Assembly (NCBI RefSeq): GCF_014698505.1
Contig: NZ_JACJTD010000044.1
Span: forward strand, 1-57,864
Length of the DNA stretch: 57,864 nucleotides
Direction of reading: 5' to 3'
From: Nostoc foliaceum FACHB-393
GTDB lineage: Bacteria > Cyanobacteriota > Cyanobacteriia > Cyanobacteriales > Nostocaceae
Position numbers and translations under genes: made by a program. Below, one piece after another: positions 16,808-26,197 of the stretch. The notes under the pieces were generated by a model, which worked only from the letters and a program-made list of their open reading frames with translations, had not been told where the DNA came from and made no database searches. Each line of letters opens with the position of its first letter. The first letter of the stretch is position 1.

Positions 16808-17599
16808 ATGCTAAATCATCAAAATAAAACTCAACCAAAAGAACCATTACAATTACTTAGTTACAACAAATATGTAACAACAAGAGTTGGAATAATTTCT
16901 CTAGCTGGATTTTCAATGGCTGCGCTTTCTCTGTTATTACAGTTTTTAAGTTATGGAGCAATTAGTGTTTTAAATAAAAAACAATTGGCATTAGTACAAC
17001 TCTCATCAGGAGAGACAATCGCCGCTAGAGCAGTAGACCCAAAAGAACGGTCTGATGAAGTAATTAAAAAATTTGTATCTGATACATTTATTACTACGTT
17101 TAATTGGGATGGATTAGTAAAAGCATTTAATGAGAAAGGAGAACCTATCACTAAGCAAGATACTGGGGTAGAAGTAGGTAAACTTAATAATAAATCTAAT
17201 AGTCGGGTTGCGACTAGAGCCTATGATGCTGCATTTGCTTTAAGTGAAAATGAAGGATTTCGCCCCGCCTTTCTCAAGAAATTAGCATCAATCACTCCGA
17301 CAGGTATTTTCAATGGTGATACTCAAGTATCTTTAATTCCCAGATTCATATCCCAACCACGTCAAATTAAATCAGGGAAATGGGAAATAGATTTTATTGG
17401 TACACTGGTAACTTTTGACCGTGAGTATAACTCAGGTAAAGGAATTACTTTCAATAAAACCGTTACAGTTTCTTCAATTTCTAATCCAGAATATATCCCA
17501 GCTAATACCACTGAGTTAGCTAAGAAGATTTATGCAGCCCGTCGCGCCGGATTAGAAATTACAGAAATTGTAGATTTAAACTTCGGGAGAAGGAAATGA
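16808..17599 (+). CDS. virB8: VirB8/TraE-like T4SS protein
   Basis: 263 residues. A cytoplasmic N-terminus of about 25 residues, one membrane span (about 29-54), then a periplasmic domain of about 200 residues with alternating helix and strands (EVIKKFVSDTFITTFNW; KWEIDFIGTLVTFD). This is the VirB8 NTF2-like topology. Its stop overlaps the next start (ATGA). It begins a tightly coupled block running to the coupling protein at 22875. Confidence 0.65.
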   Translation: MLNHQNKTQPKEPLQLLSYNKYVTTRVGIISLAGFSMAALSLLLQFLSYGAISVLNKKQLALVQLSSGETIAARAVDPKERSDEVIKKFVSDTFITTFNWDGLVKAFNEKGEPITKQDTGVEVGKLNNKSNSRVATRAYDAAFALSENEGFRPAFLKKLASITPTGIFNGDTQVSLIPRFISQPRQIKSGKWEIDFIGTLVTFDREYNSGKGITFNKTVTVSSISNPEYIPANTTELAKKIYAARRAGLEITEIVDLNFGRRK

Positions 17600-19155
17600 G
17601 CGAAGACAACGGTAAAGGGTCTGTATCAACTATAGAGGATTTGCTTGAAATAGATGATGCTAATAAAACTAATGCTAATAAAGCACCAGAACCGGAAAGT
17701 TTATTAGTACCGACTAAGCACACAATTGTCACTTCTCCTTGGTCAAGACTAGCAATAATTGCTGTCCCTTTTGGAGTTGGATTTTTAGCAATATTTTTGA
17801 TGCTTAATGGTGTTTTCAATCCCGCACCAGCACCAAAGATTGGTCTGAAAACGCAGGAAATACCGACCACTGAACAAGCCCAAAAAAGTGATGAGGGAGA
17901 CGGTGATGCGCGTGCAAAACTCGCTCTGTCGGATCAAGAAGATGAGTTAGGTCGCATTAACAAAAATAAATTTGACCAATCACCGCCAGTACCAGTTTCA
18001 GTAAACCAAAAGGTCGTGCCATCTAACCCACCATCTCCACAACCTGCGCCACGTTCTGTTCAAAATACACAACCACGTCGTGTAACTCAAACTGCACCAC
18101 AACAGATTAGAACCTACACTCAGTCATCAACACGCACGAGTTTTTCTCCAAGACCATCTATATCTGCACGGACACTCACGCCCCTAGATCCCCTTGAACA
18201 ATTGAACAAACTCCGAGGCATCGGTTCTTACGGCAAAATCGCATACACCGAAACTAGCACCAGTAAACAATCTTCATTAGATCCATATCTTGCTCAAGCT
18301 CAAGCAATTCAAAATCAACCGAATGAACAAAATGAACAAACAGATACAAATAATTTTGACCAAACCACGCCGCAAAACTCAAGCGAGTCGATTGAAAAGC
18401 TCCGCCCCAGGTGGCAAGCGACTTCTAAGGTTAACAAGATTACTTTAGCTAACAATTATTTACCTCAAGAAAGCCAAATTCTCCAAGGTAAGCAAACTCG
18501 TTATTTGACAGTTGGCTCATTTGCTAGTGGTGTGATTATTACTCCATTAGTTCAAACCACAGTTAATAGTTCAGGAAAGACACAAACACCAACCTCTAAT
18601 AATACTAAGTCTATTGCTAAACTGCAAGAGGATTTACGCGATAACTATGGGCAAGTGGCAATCCCTTCGGGTAGTTTATTGGCAGTCGAGTTAGCTTCAG
18701 TTGATGGCGGCAGTTACGCTGTTGCTTATGTCAGAGCGATCATCAAAGATAATACAGAATATCCGATTTCTGCGGGTGCGATTTCCGTGACAGGAGTTGG
18801 TGGTAGACCCCTAATAGCTCGAAGATTTCAGGACAGGGGTGGCGAGATTGCCCGTAGTGACTTGTTTGGTGGCGCTGTGTCTGCACTCTCGAAGGTTGGG
18901 GAGATTATGAACCAACCGGATAGTGAAGAAGAAATTTCTGATGAATTCACAGGCAGGATTCGCAAACGTAGTAGTGGCAATCAGCGCAATCTCACTGGTG
19001 CGTTAATGTCAGGGTTTTTTGGTCAAGTTAGCCAAAACATCAGCCAACGTAATCAACGTAATACTCAAGAAATTACTTCTCGCCCTAATACTTGGTTTAT
19101 TCCACAGGGAACCAAAGTCACTTTTAATGTAAATCGTTCTTTGGAGTTGCCATGA
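17596..19155 (+). CDS. virB10: VirB10/TrbI-like T4SS protein
   Basis: 519 residues. A cytoplasmic N-terminus, one span at about 52-75, a long Pro/Gln/Ser-rich periplasmic linker (about 120-290), then the conserved VirB10 beta-barrel region: GSFASGVIITPL, GQVAIPSGSLLAVEL, YVRAIIKDNTEYPISAG and WFIPQGTKVTFNVN at the end. Known: VirB10 spans both membranes and gates the outer pore. It precedes the VirB9-like gene, whereas the usual order is VirB9 then VirB10. Start and stop overlap neighbours by 4 bases. Confidence 0.85.
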   Translation: MSEDNGKGSVSTIEDLLEIDDANKTNANKAPEPESLLVPTKHTIVTSPWSRLAIIAVPFGVGFLAIFLMLNGVFNPAPAPKIGLKTQEIPTTEQAQKSDEGDGDARAKLALSDQEDELGRINKNKFDQSPPVPVSVNQKVVPSNPPSPQPAPRSVQNTQPRRVTQTAPQQIRTYTQSSTRTSFSPRPSISARTLTPLDPLEQLNKLRGIGSYGKIAYTETSTSKQSSLDPYLAQAQAIQNQPNEQNEQTDTNNFDQTTPQNSSESIEKLRPRWQATSKVNKITLANNYLPQESQILQGKQTRYLTVGSFASGVIITPLVQTTVNSSGKTQTPTSNNTKSIAKLQEDLRDNYGQVAIPSGSLLAVELASVDGGSYAVAYVRAIIKDNTEYPISAGAISVTGVGGRPLIARRFQDRGGEIARSDLFGGAVSALSKVGEIMNQPDSEEEISDEFTGRIRKRSSGNQRNLTGALMSGFFGQVSQNISQRNQRNTQEITSRPNTWFIPQGTKVTFNVNRSLELP

Positions 19156-19907
19156 AAAGCGTAATTAACACAGTTACAAGCGGCACTCTAGCGTTGGCTC
19201 TCGCCGCGACTCCACTATCCACAATTGCCGCACCAGTCGTTCGCACCATCAAACAAACTCAAGCTAGTGGGACGCAGGCCAAACTACAAACTATCAACGT
19301 TTGGAATGGTCACGGTGTAGCAATTTCTTTCTATGAAATTGGCGAGACAATTAAAAAAGTCTGGTTAGATGATCCGTCGCAAATTCTGCTTGACACAGAT
19401 GGTTGTTTAGAGGGATTGGATCAGAATTGCTCTAGCCCCGGTGCAGGGCTGATTCATCTGCGACGGATCAAGAGAATAAACATTCCCGGAATACCGCAAA
19501 CATCTACCACTTTGTTAACAGTAATTACGCAGTCATCCTCTGGGGAGCGTAAGGCTTACAGTTTTCGGCTAGCAACAAGTAATGGCACTCCTAAATATAG
19601 TCAGGTAACGATCCAGAATGAACTGGCACGAGAACAAACAGCCCCGAAACCTCAATTGCAATCATTAGTTAAAACACAGCAAACAATTAACCAAATTCGA
19701 GGCGGTATTGTTGTCGCTATTAGAAGTGGATGGATTAATCAGCAAGATGAACTACATCAACGATTGCAAAAGTTGATCGGTTATTTACAAGCGGGTGATG
19801 ACATTTCTACTGCTGCTAATAAGGCTTCTGTCTCTCAAGACTTAGCTAATAAATTAATTGCTTTGAGTAATAGTTCTGAGAATTTGACACAAGGTAATGG
19901 CTTATGA
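19152..19907 (+). CDS. VirB9/TrbG/TraK-like secreted protein
   Basis: 251 residues. Signal peptide with cleavage likely near residue 27 (STIAAP). Then a beta-rich domain beginning TINVWNGHGVAISFYEIGETIKKVWLDDPSQI, which matches the N-terminal pattern of VirB9/TraK outer-core proteins (a promoter-like strand then W-LDD). One disulfide candidate (C79/C87 region). The C-terminal 90 residues are helical, unlike the VirB7-binding domain of VirB9. No lipoprotein VirB7 gene was found. The family call is therefore tentative. Confidence 0.5.
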   Translation: MKSVINTVTSGTLALALAATPLSTIAAPVVRTIKQTQASGTQAKLQTINVWNGHGVAISFYEIGETIKKVWLDDPSQILLDTDGCLEGLDQNCSSPGAGLIHLRRIKRINIPGIPQTSTTLLTVITQSSSGERKAYSFRLATSNGTPKYSQVTIQNELAREQTAPKPQLQSLVKTQQTINQIRGGIVVAIRSGWINQQDELHQRLQKLIGYLQAGDDISTAANKASVSQDLANKLIALSNSSENLTQGNGL

Positions 19908-21103
19908 AATCATCTTTACGACCCAATGATAACGCCTTACGTTACTTCATTTTTTTTGGTTTAGTAGGTAGCTTATTGATTCATAGTTTCATAAAATATG
20001 GGCTATTGAACTCTTTTGTAGGCTTTTTGATGCCCAAGGCATCTGCACAAGTACCCGTTATCAATTCCCCTAATGGGTTTACTCCTGATTGGTCGCGCTT
20101 GCGTTTTAGCGACATGATTATTTCTGTAAGTAGCAGTGTTACCTATCCAGGCACAAGAGGTACAGAAACTAGAACTTGGACGGCAGGACAAAGCATTAGC
20201 GAGTTTATGGAACTTGGAGATTTTGAAACACCTCAATTAGCAATAGAAAATTTAAATCTCTCAACCATAGCTTCAGTACAAGGAATCAATTTAAGTAGGT
20301 TAACATTAGATGATTTTCAATTAACTCAATGGCAAACTTTACCATCTTTAACCAAAGCTATCCCTGACTTAGGTAATAGAAATGTCAGAAGTGTTAAACC
20401 TGTCAGTGATTTTTTGAGAAGATTTGGAATTACCGGGGGCACAATAGGTAACGCCAGCCGATATTCTCGTTTACGTGACGTTCAATTAGGAAGAGTAATA
20501 AATTTAAAAAATTACTCACTAACATCTATTTCCAACATTCAAAACACATCTATTAATAGATTTGAGAATTGGCAAGACTCCAAAATTAATGGAGTACCTG
20601 GACTATCAACTTTGACATGGGATAACCTACCAGGACTGCGAACACTTGACCTTTCATTTGTTGCCAAAGTTGATCTGCCATTGGGAGATATTGAAGCTAA
20701 CCGTACCCGTTCCATATCTGGTAGCTACCAAGATGGCTTTAATGTTCCCTGTCTACAAAATAATTGCGCTCATACGGAAATGTCAGGCATTGGTAAGACT
20801 ACTGGAACACAGTGGATATCCGGGAAATTCCAAAAGGTTAATGGTGGATTTGGCATTTTAAAAGCTCTTAATGATGGTCAAGAGCCTACTGGCAGGAACC
20901 CCTTTGGCTCTAGTTTTAAGCAAGTAGTTTGGAATATTGATGATCCCAGTGGTTCTGTCGAGACTGCTATGTTTTTCCGCATCTGCAAAACTATACCCTT
21001 CATTGGTCGCACTTGCAGCCCCTACTTCATTGGGCCTGTACCTTTTATTGAGTACCAAGAGAAAGACCCTATCGTTCTTGGTCAACCTAATTCTCTACCT
21101 TAA
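19904..21103 (+). CDS. Secreted protein of unknown family in T4SS operon
   Basis: 399 residues. An N-terminal hydrophobic segment (about 14-44, ending near PKASAQ) looks like a signal peptide. The mature body has repeated leucine-rich phrases (for example NLSTIASVQGINLSRLTLDD; VPGLSTLTWDNLPGLRTLDLSF). The C-terminal third contains five or six cysteines (PCLQNNC; FRICKT; GRTCSPY), so disulfides are likely. No T4SS family recognised. The 4-base overlap with the VirB9-like gene and the 2-base gap to VirD4 mean it is part of the transfer apparatus, perhaps a tip, stabiliser or recognition protein. Confidence 0.7.
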   Translation: MKSSLRPNDNALRYFIFFGLVGSLLIHSFIKYGLLNSFVGFLMPKASAQVPVINSPNGFTPDWSRLRFSDMIISVSSSVTYPGTRGTETRTWTAGQSISEFMELGDFETPQLAIENLNLSTIASVQGINLSRLTLDDFQLTQWQTLPSLTKAIPDLGNRNVRSVKPVSDFLRRFGITGGTIGNASRYSRLRDVQLGRVINLKNYSLTSISNIQNTSINRFENWQDSKINGVPGLSTLTWDNLPGLRTLDLSFVAKVDLPLGDIEANRTRSISGSYQDGFNVPCLQNNCAHTEMSGIGKTTGTQWISGKFQKVNGGFGILKALNDGQEPTGRNPFGSSFKQVVWNIDDPSGSVETAMFFRICKTIPFIGRTCSPYFIGPVPFIEYQEKDPIVLGQPNSLP

Positions 21104-21105
21104 AT

Positions 21106-22875
21106 ATGAGCAAATCTTTCAAAGTAAATAGCGCTAATCCTCAAGGATTTCGATTTGAGCAATTACAAAATCATAATGACGCAATTGGCAAATACACTCA
21201 TCATTTATTTACCCCCAATGGGCTAACAGTTTTATCCTTGCTCGGCGCTTACATTTTGCTCAGGGTATTTTTTGGCGATGGTAACAAGAAGAAAATTGCT
21301 ACCTCTTATTGGGGTGGAGCTAAAGAAACTGCTACTGCTCAGAAAAAAGCCATCTTGCAAATTGCCAGTCCCCAATGTGATAGTGCTGCACTTTATATTG
21401 GTCGGTATCAAACTAAAAGTTCAGGTACTACTTTCTATATACCTGATGTGCAACGGGGTACAGCCGTCATCGGCGCTCCCGGTAGCGGTAAAACATTCAG
21501 CGCCATTAACCCGATGATTTACTCCGCAATTGATCAAGAATTTCCATGTATAGTTTATGACTTTAAATACCCTTCTCAAGCGAAAGTTGCTGCTTATGCT
21601 AAATACAAGGGCTACGATGTTCACATCTTTGCACCGGGATTCCCTGAATCTGAAGTTTGCAATCCTTTAGATTTTCTCCGGGATAGTAGTGATGCCGAAT
21701 CGTCCCGACAAATTTCCACTGTTATCAATAAAAATTTCCGACTTTTGGGCAATTCAACTGAAGATGGGTTCTTCGGCCCGTCTGGTGATCAGTTGACTCA
21801 GGCAATTCTGATGTTAGCTAAAGAGTTCGGTCAATTCGCAGATGTTATGACTTGCGCGGCGATACTTTCTAGCGAACAAATGGTCAAACGCCTCATGGCT
21901 GCTTCACTTAACCCTTGGGTAAAAATTGCCTTTGGTCAGTTGTTCAGTTCCGCAGCTAGTGAAAAAACTGTCGCCGGCATTGTTGCTACCGCCAGTATTA
22001 TGTTTACGCGATTCATGGCGAAAAACACATTAGGATGCTTCATCGGCAAGACAACTTTACCTTTGGAAATTAAAGGAAAGCAGATGATTATTTTCGGGTT
22101 GGACAGAGAACGCCGAGATGCAGTAGGGCCCCTCATGACCAGCATTTTACACATGACCATCGCCCGTAACATTGCCAAAAAGCGACTTGATCCACTCATC
22201 GTTGCACTGGATGAATTACCTTCAATATACTTACCTGATTTATATAGATGGCTAAATGAATCTCGTTCTGAGGGCTTCTGCGGTATTATCGGCTTCCAAA
22301 ATATGGGGCAGCTTGAGAAGAACTACGGTAAAGATATCGCTAAGGCTATCCTTGGTGCTTGCAGCACTAAGTTTATATTCAATCCTGGTGAGAACGAGTC
22401 GGCGCAATTGTTTTCCAACTTCTTAGGTGATGAAGAGATTAAGTACAAGCAAAAAAGCCGTTCTACTGGTAGTAAAAATAATAGCACGAGCATCAGCGAC
22501 CAAGAGAAAACTAGAAAGCTTTTTGAATCGGCTCAATTTCTGAAGTTAATTGCTGGCAAATGTGTTTTTATTAATCCGGCTTATGCCAATCAAAAGGAGG
22601 GATCTGTTCCTTTACTCAAAACTATCAAAATTAATGAGCCGCTCAAAAATATTGATAAATACAATCAACTTAAATGGGCAAGAATTGTCAGTTTATTAGC
22701 TAGAAAGAGTACACAGAAATTTCCCTCACAGCAAGATTTAGCTTTGCGAGTTAAGCAAGTTGATTCACGCTTTCCGCTTCCCGAAAACCCTCAAGCTATT
22801 TCTAATAATTCTGGACTAACATTCAAAGAAGTCGGCAGCATGATTAATCAAAATAAATCTGATAGTGGAATTTGA
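21106..22875 (+). CDS. virD4: VirD4/TraG coupling protein
   Basis: 589 residues. It brings the relaxase-DNA complex to the T4SS. Seen: an N-terminal span (about 36-55), Walker A GAPGSGKT (about 123-130), the TraG-type FKYPSQAK after the first strand, Walker B LIVALDELPS (about 363-372), and the conserved IIGFQNMGQLEKNYGK (about 393-408), then NPGENES. The C-terminal 150 residues are hydrophilic. Tight operon context fits. Missing key residues: none seen. Confidence 0.9.
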   Translation: MSKSFKVNSANPQGFRFEQLQNHNDAIGKYTHHLFTPNGLTVLSLLGAYILLRVFFGDGNKKKIATSYWGGAKETATAQKKAILQIASPQCDSAALYIGRYQTKSSGTTFYIPDVQRGTAVIGAPGSGKTFSAINPMIYSAIDQEFPCIVYDFKYPSQAKVAAYAKYKGYDVHIFAPGFPESEVCNPLDFLRDSSDAESSRQISTVINKNFRLLGNSTEDGFFGPSGDQLTQAILMLAKEFGQFADVMTCAAILSSEQMVKRLMAASLNPWVKIAFGQLFSSAASEKTVAGIVATASIMFTRFMAKNTLGCFIGKTTLPLEIKGKQMIIFGLDRERRDAVGPLMTSILHMTIARNIAKKRLDPLIVALDELPSIYLPDLYRWLNESRSEGFCGIIGFQNMGQLEKNYGKDIAKAILGACSTKFIFNPGENESAQLFSNFLGDEEIKYKQKSRSTGSKNNSTSISDQEKTRKLFESAQFLKLIAGKCVFINPAYANQKEGSVPLLKTIKINEPLKNIDKYNQLKWARIVSLLARKSTQKFPSQQDLALRVKQVDSRFPLPENPQAISNNSGLTFKEVGSMINQNKSDSGI

Positions 22876-22880
22876 TTGTT

Positions 22881-23372
22881 ATGAAAATGACTATTGAAGA
22901 ATTGAAAATTAATAATTTTGAACTAATTCAAACACTATCTCAAGAGAAAATTTTAGCAAATGGTAGTTTTATTGATATTAGTCTGCCTCCCCTTCAGATT
23001 ATTCAGGAGTTTAAGACTTTATCTAAAACTAGACGAAAGCTGAGGAATTTGGGCATATATACTATCATCAACCTAAAAAACACTTACATCCAACTAAATC
23101 AAGAATCTTGTCTGAAAATTGTTAACCGATATATTCACGGTATCGGCTGGCATGATTTGCAGTATATCTGTTTTTTAGATATTCAACCTAGTAATATTTA
23201 TATTCATATTATTTTTAATCGCATTACACCCCAAGGTAAGCTCATGGATATCAAATGCTTAGGGGCTAACTGGCAACAATATGAGGTATTACGTCAAGCT
23301 TGTTCTCTCATCATCGACAACCCTGTTCATAACAAATATTTGCAAAGACGATTCTGCAACTGTTGCGGTTAG
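22881..23372 (+). CDS. Degenerate MOBP-like relaxase domain protein
   Basis: 163 residues from the ATG at 22881; the frame's TTG at 22872 overlaps the virD4 stop. A central segment, LDIQPSNIYIHIIFNRITPQG (shortened), follows the MOBP motif III pattern H-x-D-x-x-x-H-x-H-x-x-x-N-R, but only one of the three histidines remains (the others are Phe and Tyr). The preceding helix IVNRYIHGIGWHDLQY fits the region before that motif. So it is either a broken relaxase or an accessory protein derived from one. It lies directly after the coupling protein and ends just before a 12-base inverted repeat (23409-23486). Confidence 0.5.
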   Translation: MKMTIEELKINNFELIQTLSQEKILANGSFIDISLPPLQIIQEFKTLSKTRRKLRNLGIYTIINLKNTYIQLNQESCLKIVNRYIHGIGWHDLQYICFLDIQPSNIYIHIIFNRITPQGKLMDIKCLGANWQQYEVLRQACSLIIDNPVHNKYLQRRFCNCCG

Positions 23373-23408
23373 ACAAGAACGTAGAAAGGAAGCTGTTCTT
23401 GAGCAAGG

Positions 23409-23486
23409 GAGGCTCTTGAGGAATAAGAAAAATTTAATTCTCTCCCTGCTTCTCCTCTCCCCCCGCTCCCCCTGCTCAAGAGCCTC
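23409..23486 (+). terminator. Inverted repeat after the T4SS operon
   Basis: GAGGCTCTTGAG (23409-23420) and CTCAAGAGCCTC (23475-23486) pair perfectly around a 54-base pyrimidine-rich loop, followed by TTTT. It may terminate the T4SS transcript before the DUF3854 gene. The large loop makes intrinsic termination uncertain. Confidence 0.45.
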
Positions 23487-23527
23487 TTTTGACCCTTTAC
23501 CCTTTACTCTGCTACACCCAAATAGAT

Positions 23528-26197
23528 ATGTTTGATGAACGACATTTGCAACTCACTTCCGCTTACGCTAGAGCTAGTCAGCATTTTATTAGAGCTTTTA
23601 TTTATCCTTTAGGAGAGTTTATTTATAAATCAATCGAATCAGCTATTGATCTAAAATGTCGAATTGAAATAGGAGAAGAAACTTATTTTCTTACTCCTGA
23701 TGAGGATGGTGGCTGGAAATGGTCTAAAAATAACTTTGAAGGTGTAACAGATGAGGAAATAGAACAAGTAGAAGAGACGATGGCATATTTATTGCCTAAA
23801 CTTCTCCCCGGTAGTAATGATATAACACCGTCAAATTTTCCTCCTGATCCTGATTTAACTCCAGTTTTACCTAACCCCAATTCCCCCTTAATTCTTCCGC
23901 CTTCTGCCACATCTGTTGAGTTTTTAACTATACCATTCGATTCTCAAAATCCCCAGGAATATCTACCTATTAAAGACCAAGAAAATCTAGATTTAAATGC
24001 TTCCATCCATAGAAATGTTTTTTTTACAGTTGAAAGCGCCAACAATGGCATAAGTAGTAAAAAACTTGAGCTACAAAATACTCAACATATCCCGCCTCAC
24101 CCGGAACATATTGATCCGCAACATTGGCACGAACTCGTAGTAGGCAGTGCGATCGCACCAGATATTGCACATCTCAACTTCTCTAGTCTTCATTTTAGCT
24201 ATGTCGGTGGCGAACATGAAGCTTGGGAACGGCTCATGATCAGCGACAAACTTTCACGTACAAATACAGGTAGCCTTTCTACTAGGCTTTTAGAACTCTA
24301 TTCCCACTTAGATGCAGGTGGCTGGTGGTGTAATTCTGGAGTAGATCCGCGCACATTTGCTAATCTTACTCGTGGTGAGCAACCTCAAATTAAAGAATGG
24401 GGATGCTATAAGCCAAACCGCCCCAGACTCAAAACCGTAAAAAAAGATGGGTTCACTGTTGCGGTTGAAGGCAAGTTCATCAAATATGAGCATCCACCAT
24501 CAGTTGATTTGAGTATTTTCTTGCTAGATGTCCCAGGCGTGATTGCCCAAAATATTTACTCAAAAGCTGGAGTAAACCCCAGCGATAGCGATCGCTTGAG
24601 TGGTTTTTGGTATTGTGTGTGCAAACACAATATCCCACTTGTCATTACAGAGGGTGCGAAGAAGGCGGCTAGTCTACTATCGCATGGTCACGCAGCCATC
24701 GGACTACCGGGAATTTCCTCCGGCTATCGCTCACCTAAAAACGAGTGGGGCAAGAAAATTGGTGATTCCTATCTGGCTGATGAGTTAGCTGTTTTCGCAA
24801 CTTCGAGTAGAGAAATCAAAATCTGCTTTGATTATGAAACTAAGCCTGAAACTAAGCTCAATATCCAAAGAGATATTTGGAAAACAGGAAGCTTATTACA
24901 AGAATTTGGTGCTGTCGTTAAAGTAGTAACGCTGCCAGGGCCAGATAAGGGTGTAGATGATTTTATAGTCACGCAGGGAGGAGAAAGTTTTGAAAAGCTA
25001 TCTGCCGGGGCTATAGCTCTAGAAGAATGGCATCAAAATCAACTTGATAGCTTACGTTTTACTATCAAGCTCAAAGATGGCACAGTCAAAACAATTGATC
25101 AACAAAAAGGAGATTCTACTGTGAAAGATGCTCCCGAATTAGAACCAAACATGAATGTATTTCACAAGAATCGTCGTCAACCATTTATTGACCCTGGTTC
25201 ACAGATTATAGATATAAAAGTTATTGATTCAGACATTATTCATATAGATGTTACCCCTGAGTCAACCCAACCAACTGAACCGCCTGTAATTCCACAAAAC
25301 ACAAAAAGCATTAGTTCTTGGGCTAAAAAAGAAAATGTTACACTTTATGAGCCTAATTTTTTTAGAAAGCGCCTAGAAGCTAGCGAGAATAAACAAATAG
25401 CTTTTGCTGCTTATACTTTGTTAAAAAAATATGGTGTTGAGGCTAAAGATGAACAACAGCAGACCAGTGGCAAAATCTACCATGCTGATGCTTTTGTAAT
25501 TAAGAATCATGGCGCTGACAAATACAGTATCTATCGTCGTCATGATGATGTAGAGTTAATGACTTTTCAAGCTGATAAATGGGGACACGTGGGCAATATT
25601 AAACTTTCTTACACAGAAATAGATGATGAGCCAAAAATTTGGAGAGAAAGACAAATTAACATTCTGCCTATTGAAAGGCAGGAGTTTTTGTTAGTGGCTG
25701 ACTACCTCAAAGCTGGTAAAGAATTGCCCTCTGTTGATGAAGACCCTCGCAAAATAGCTTCTGTCGTTGGTTCAGTCTCTCCTAAAGGCACACACAATAT
25801 TTTAGAAAGTTTCAAAGAAAACGAGGTATTAAAAATTCTCACACAAAGTATTAATAGGTTCGAGAAAGACGATTTAACCTTGGGGAATTACCGGATTCTT
25901 TTTCGGCAAACCACTGACAATACATCTACTCTGCAATTACTCAAAACTGAACACAATGGTACAAATCGGGAAGCTGTTCGCTTTCAGTTTGAGAAAACTG
26001 ACACTGGTATGACTCATCAAGTCCAAGCGATGGCTATCACTGAAGCTGATTTGGAGAAGTTAAGATTATTAGCTCAAAAGCTGCATATTAATTACAAAGA
26101 TTTGTTTGGCAACCCGACAGACACCCGTGACATCGACTTGCCCGTTCATCCCGAAATTACCCGTAATTTAGACGAGGAGCAGTCACACCAATCGTAA
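23528..26197 (+). CDS. DUF3854 (Toprim-like) protein, probably truncated by a frameshift
   Basis: 889 residues from the ATG at 23528 (an in-frame start at 23489 lacks support). Middle region (about 200-520) is the DUF3854 domain: HELVVGSAIAPDI, the Toprim-like VITEGAKKAASLLSHGHAAIGLPGI near 371-395, CFDYE, and LPGPDKGVDDFIV. The same order occurs in the 36926-40648 replication protein, but no helicase follows here. The C-terminal 250 residues are a further unknown domain. It ends LPVHPEITRNLDEEQ, then a stop, while the +1 frame continues with related LPLHP/VPLHP repeats (next entry). Likely a conjugative primase-like protein. Confidence 0.75.
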   Translation: MFDERHLQLTSAYARASQHFIRAFIYPLGEFIYKSIESAIDLKCRIEIGEETYFLTPDEDGGWKWSKNNFEGVTDEEIEQVEETMAYLLPKLLPGSNDITPSNFPPDPDLTPVLPNPNSPLILPPSATSVEFLTIPFDSQNPQEYLPIKDQENLDLNASIHRNVFFTVESANNGISSKKLELQNTQHIPPHPEHIDPQHWHELVVGSAIAPDIAHLNFSSLHFSYVGGEHEAWERLMISDKLSRTNTGSLSTRLLELYSHLDAGGWWCNSGVDPRTFANLTRGEQPQIKEWGCYKPNRPRLKTVKKDGFTVAVEGKFIKYEHPPSVDLSIFLLDVPGVIAQNIYSKAGVNPSDSDRLSGFWYCVCKHNIPLVITEGAKKAASLLSHGHAAIGLPGISSGYRSPKNEWGKKIGDSYLADELAVFATSSREIKICFDYETKPETKLNIQRDIWKTGSLLQEFGAVVKVVTLPGPDKGVDDFIVTQGGESFEKLSAGAIALEEWHQNQLDSLRFTIKLKDGTVKTIDQQKGDSTVKDAPELEPNMNVFHKNRRQPFIDPGSQIIDIKVIDSDIIHIDVTPESTQPTEPPVIPQNTKSISSWAKKENVTLYEPNFFRKRLEASENKQIAFAAYTLLKKYGVEAKDEQQQTSGKIYHADAFVIKNHGADKYSIYRRHDDVELMTFQADKWGHVGNIKLSYTEIDDEPKIWRERQINILPIERQEFLLVADYLKAGKELPSVDEDPRKIASVVGSVSPKGTHNILESFKENEVLKILTQSINRFEKDDLTLGNYRILFRQTTDNTSTLQLLKTEHNGTNREAVRFQFEKTDTGMTHQVQAMAITEADLEKLRLLAQKLHINYKDLFGNPTDTRDIDLPVHPEITRNLDEEQSHQS

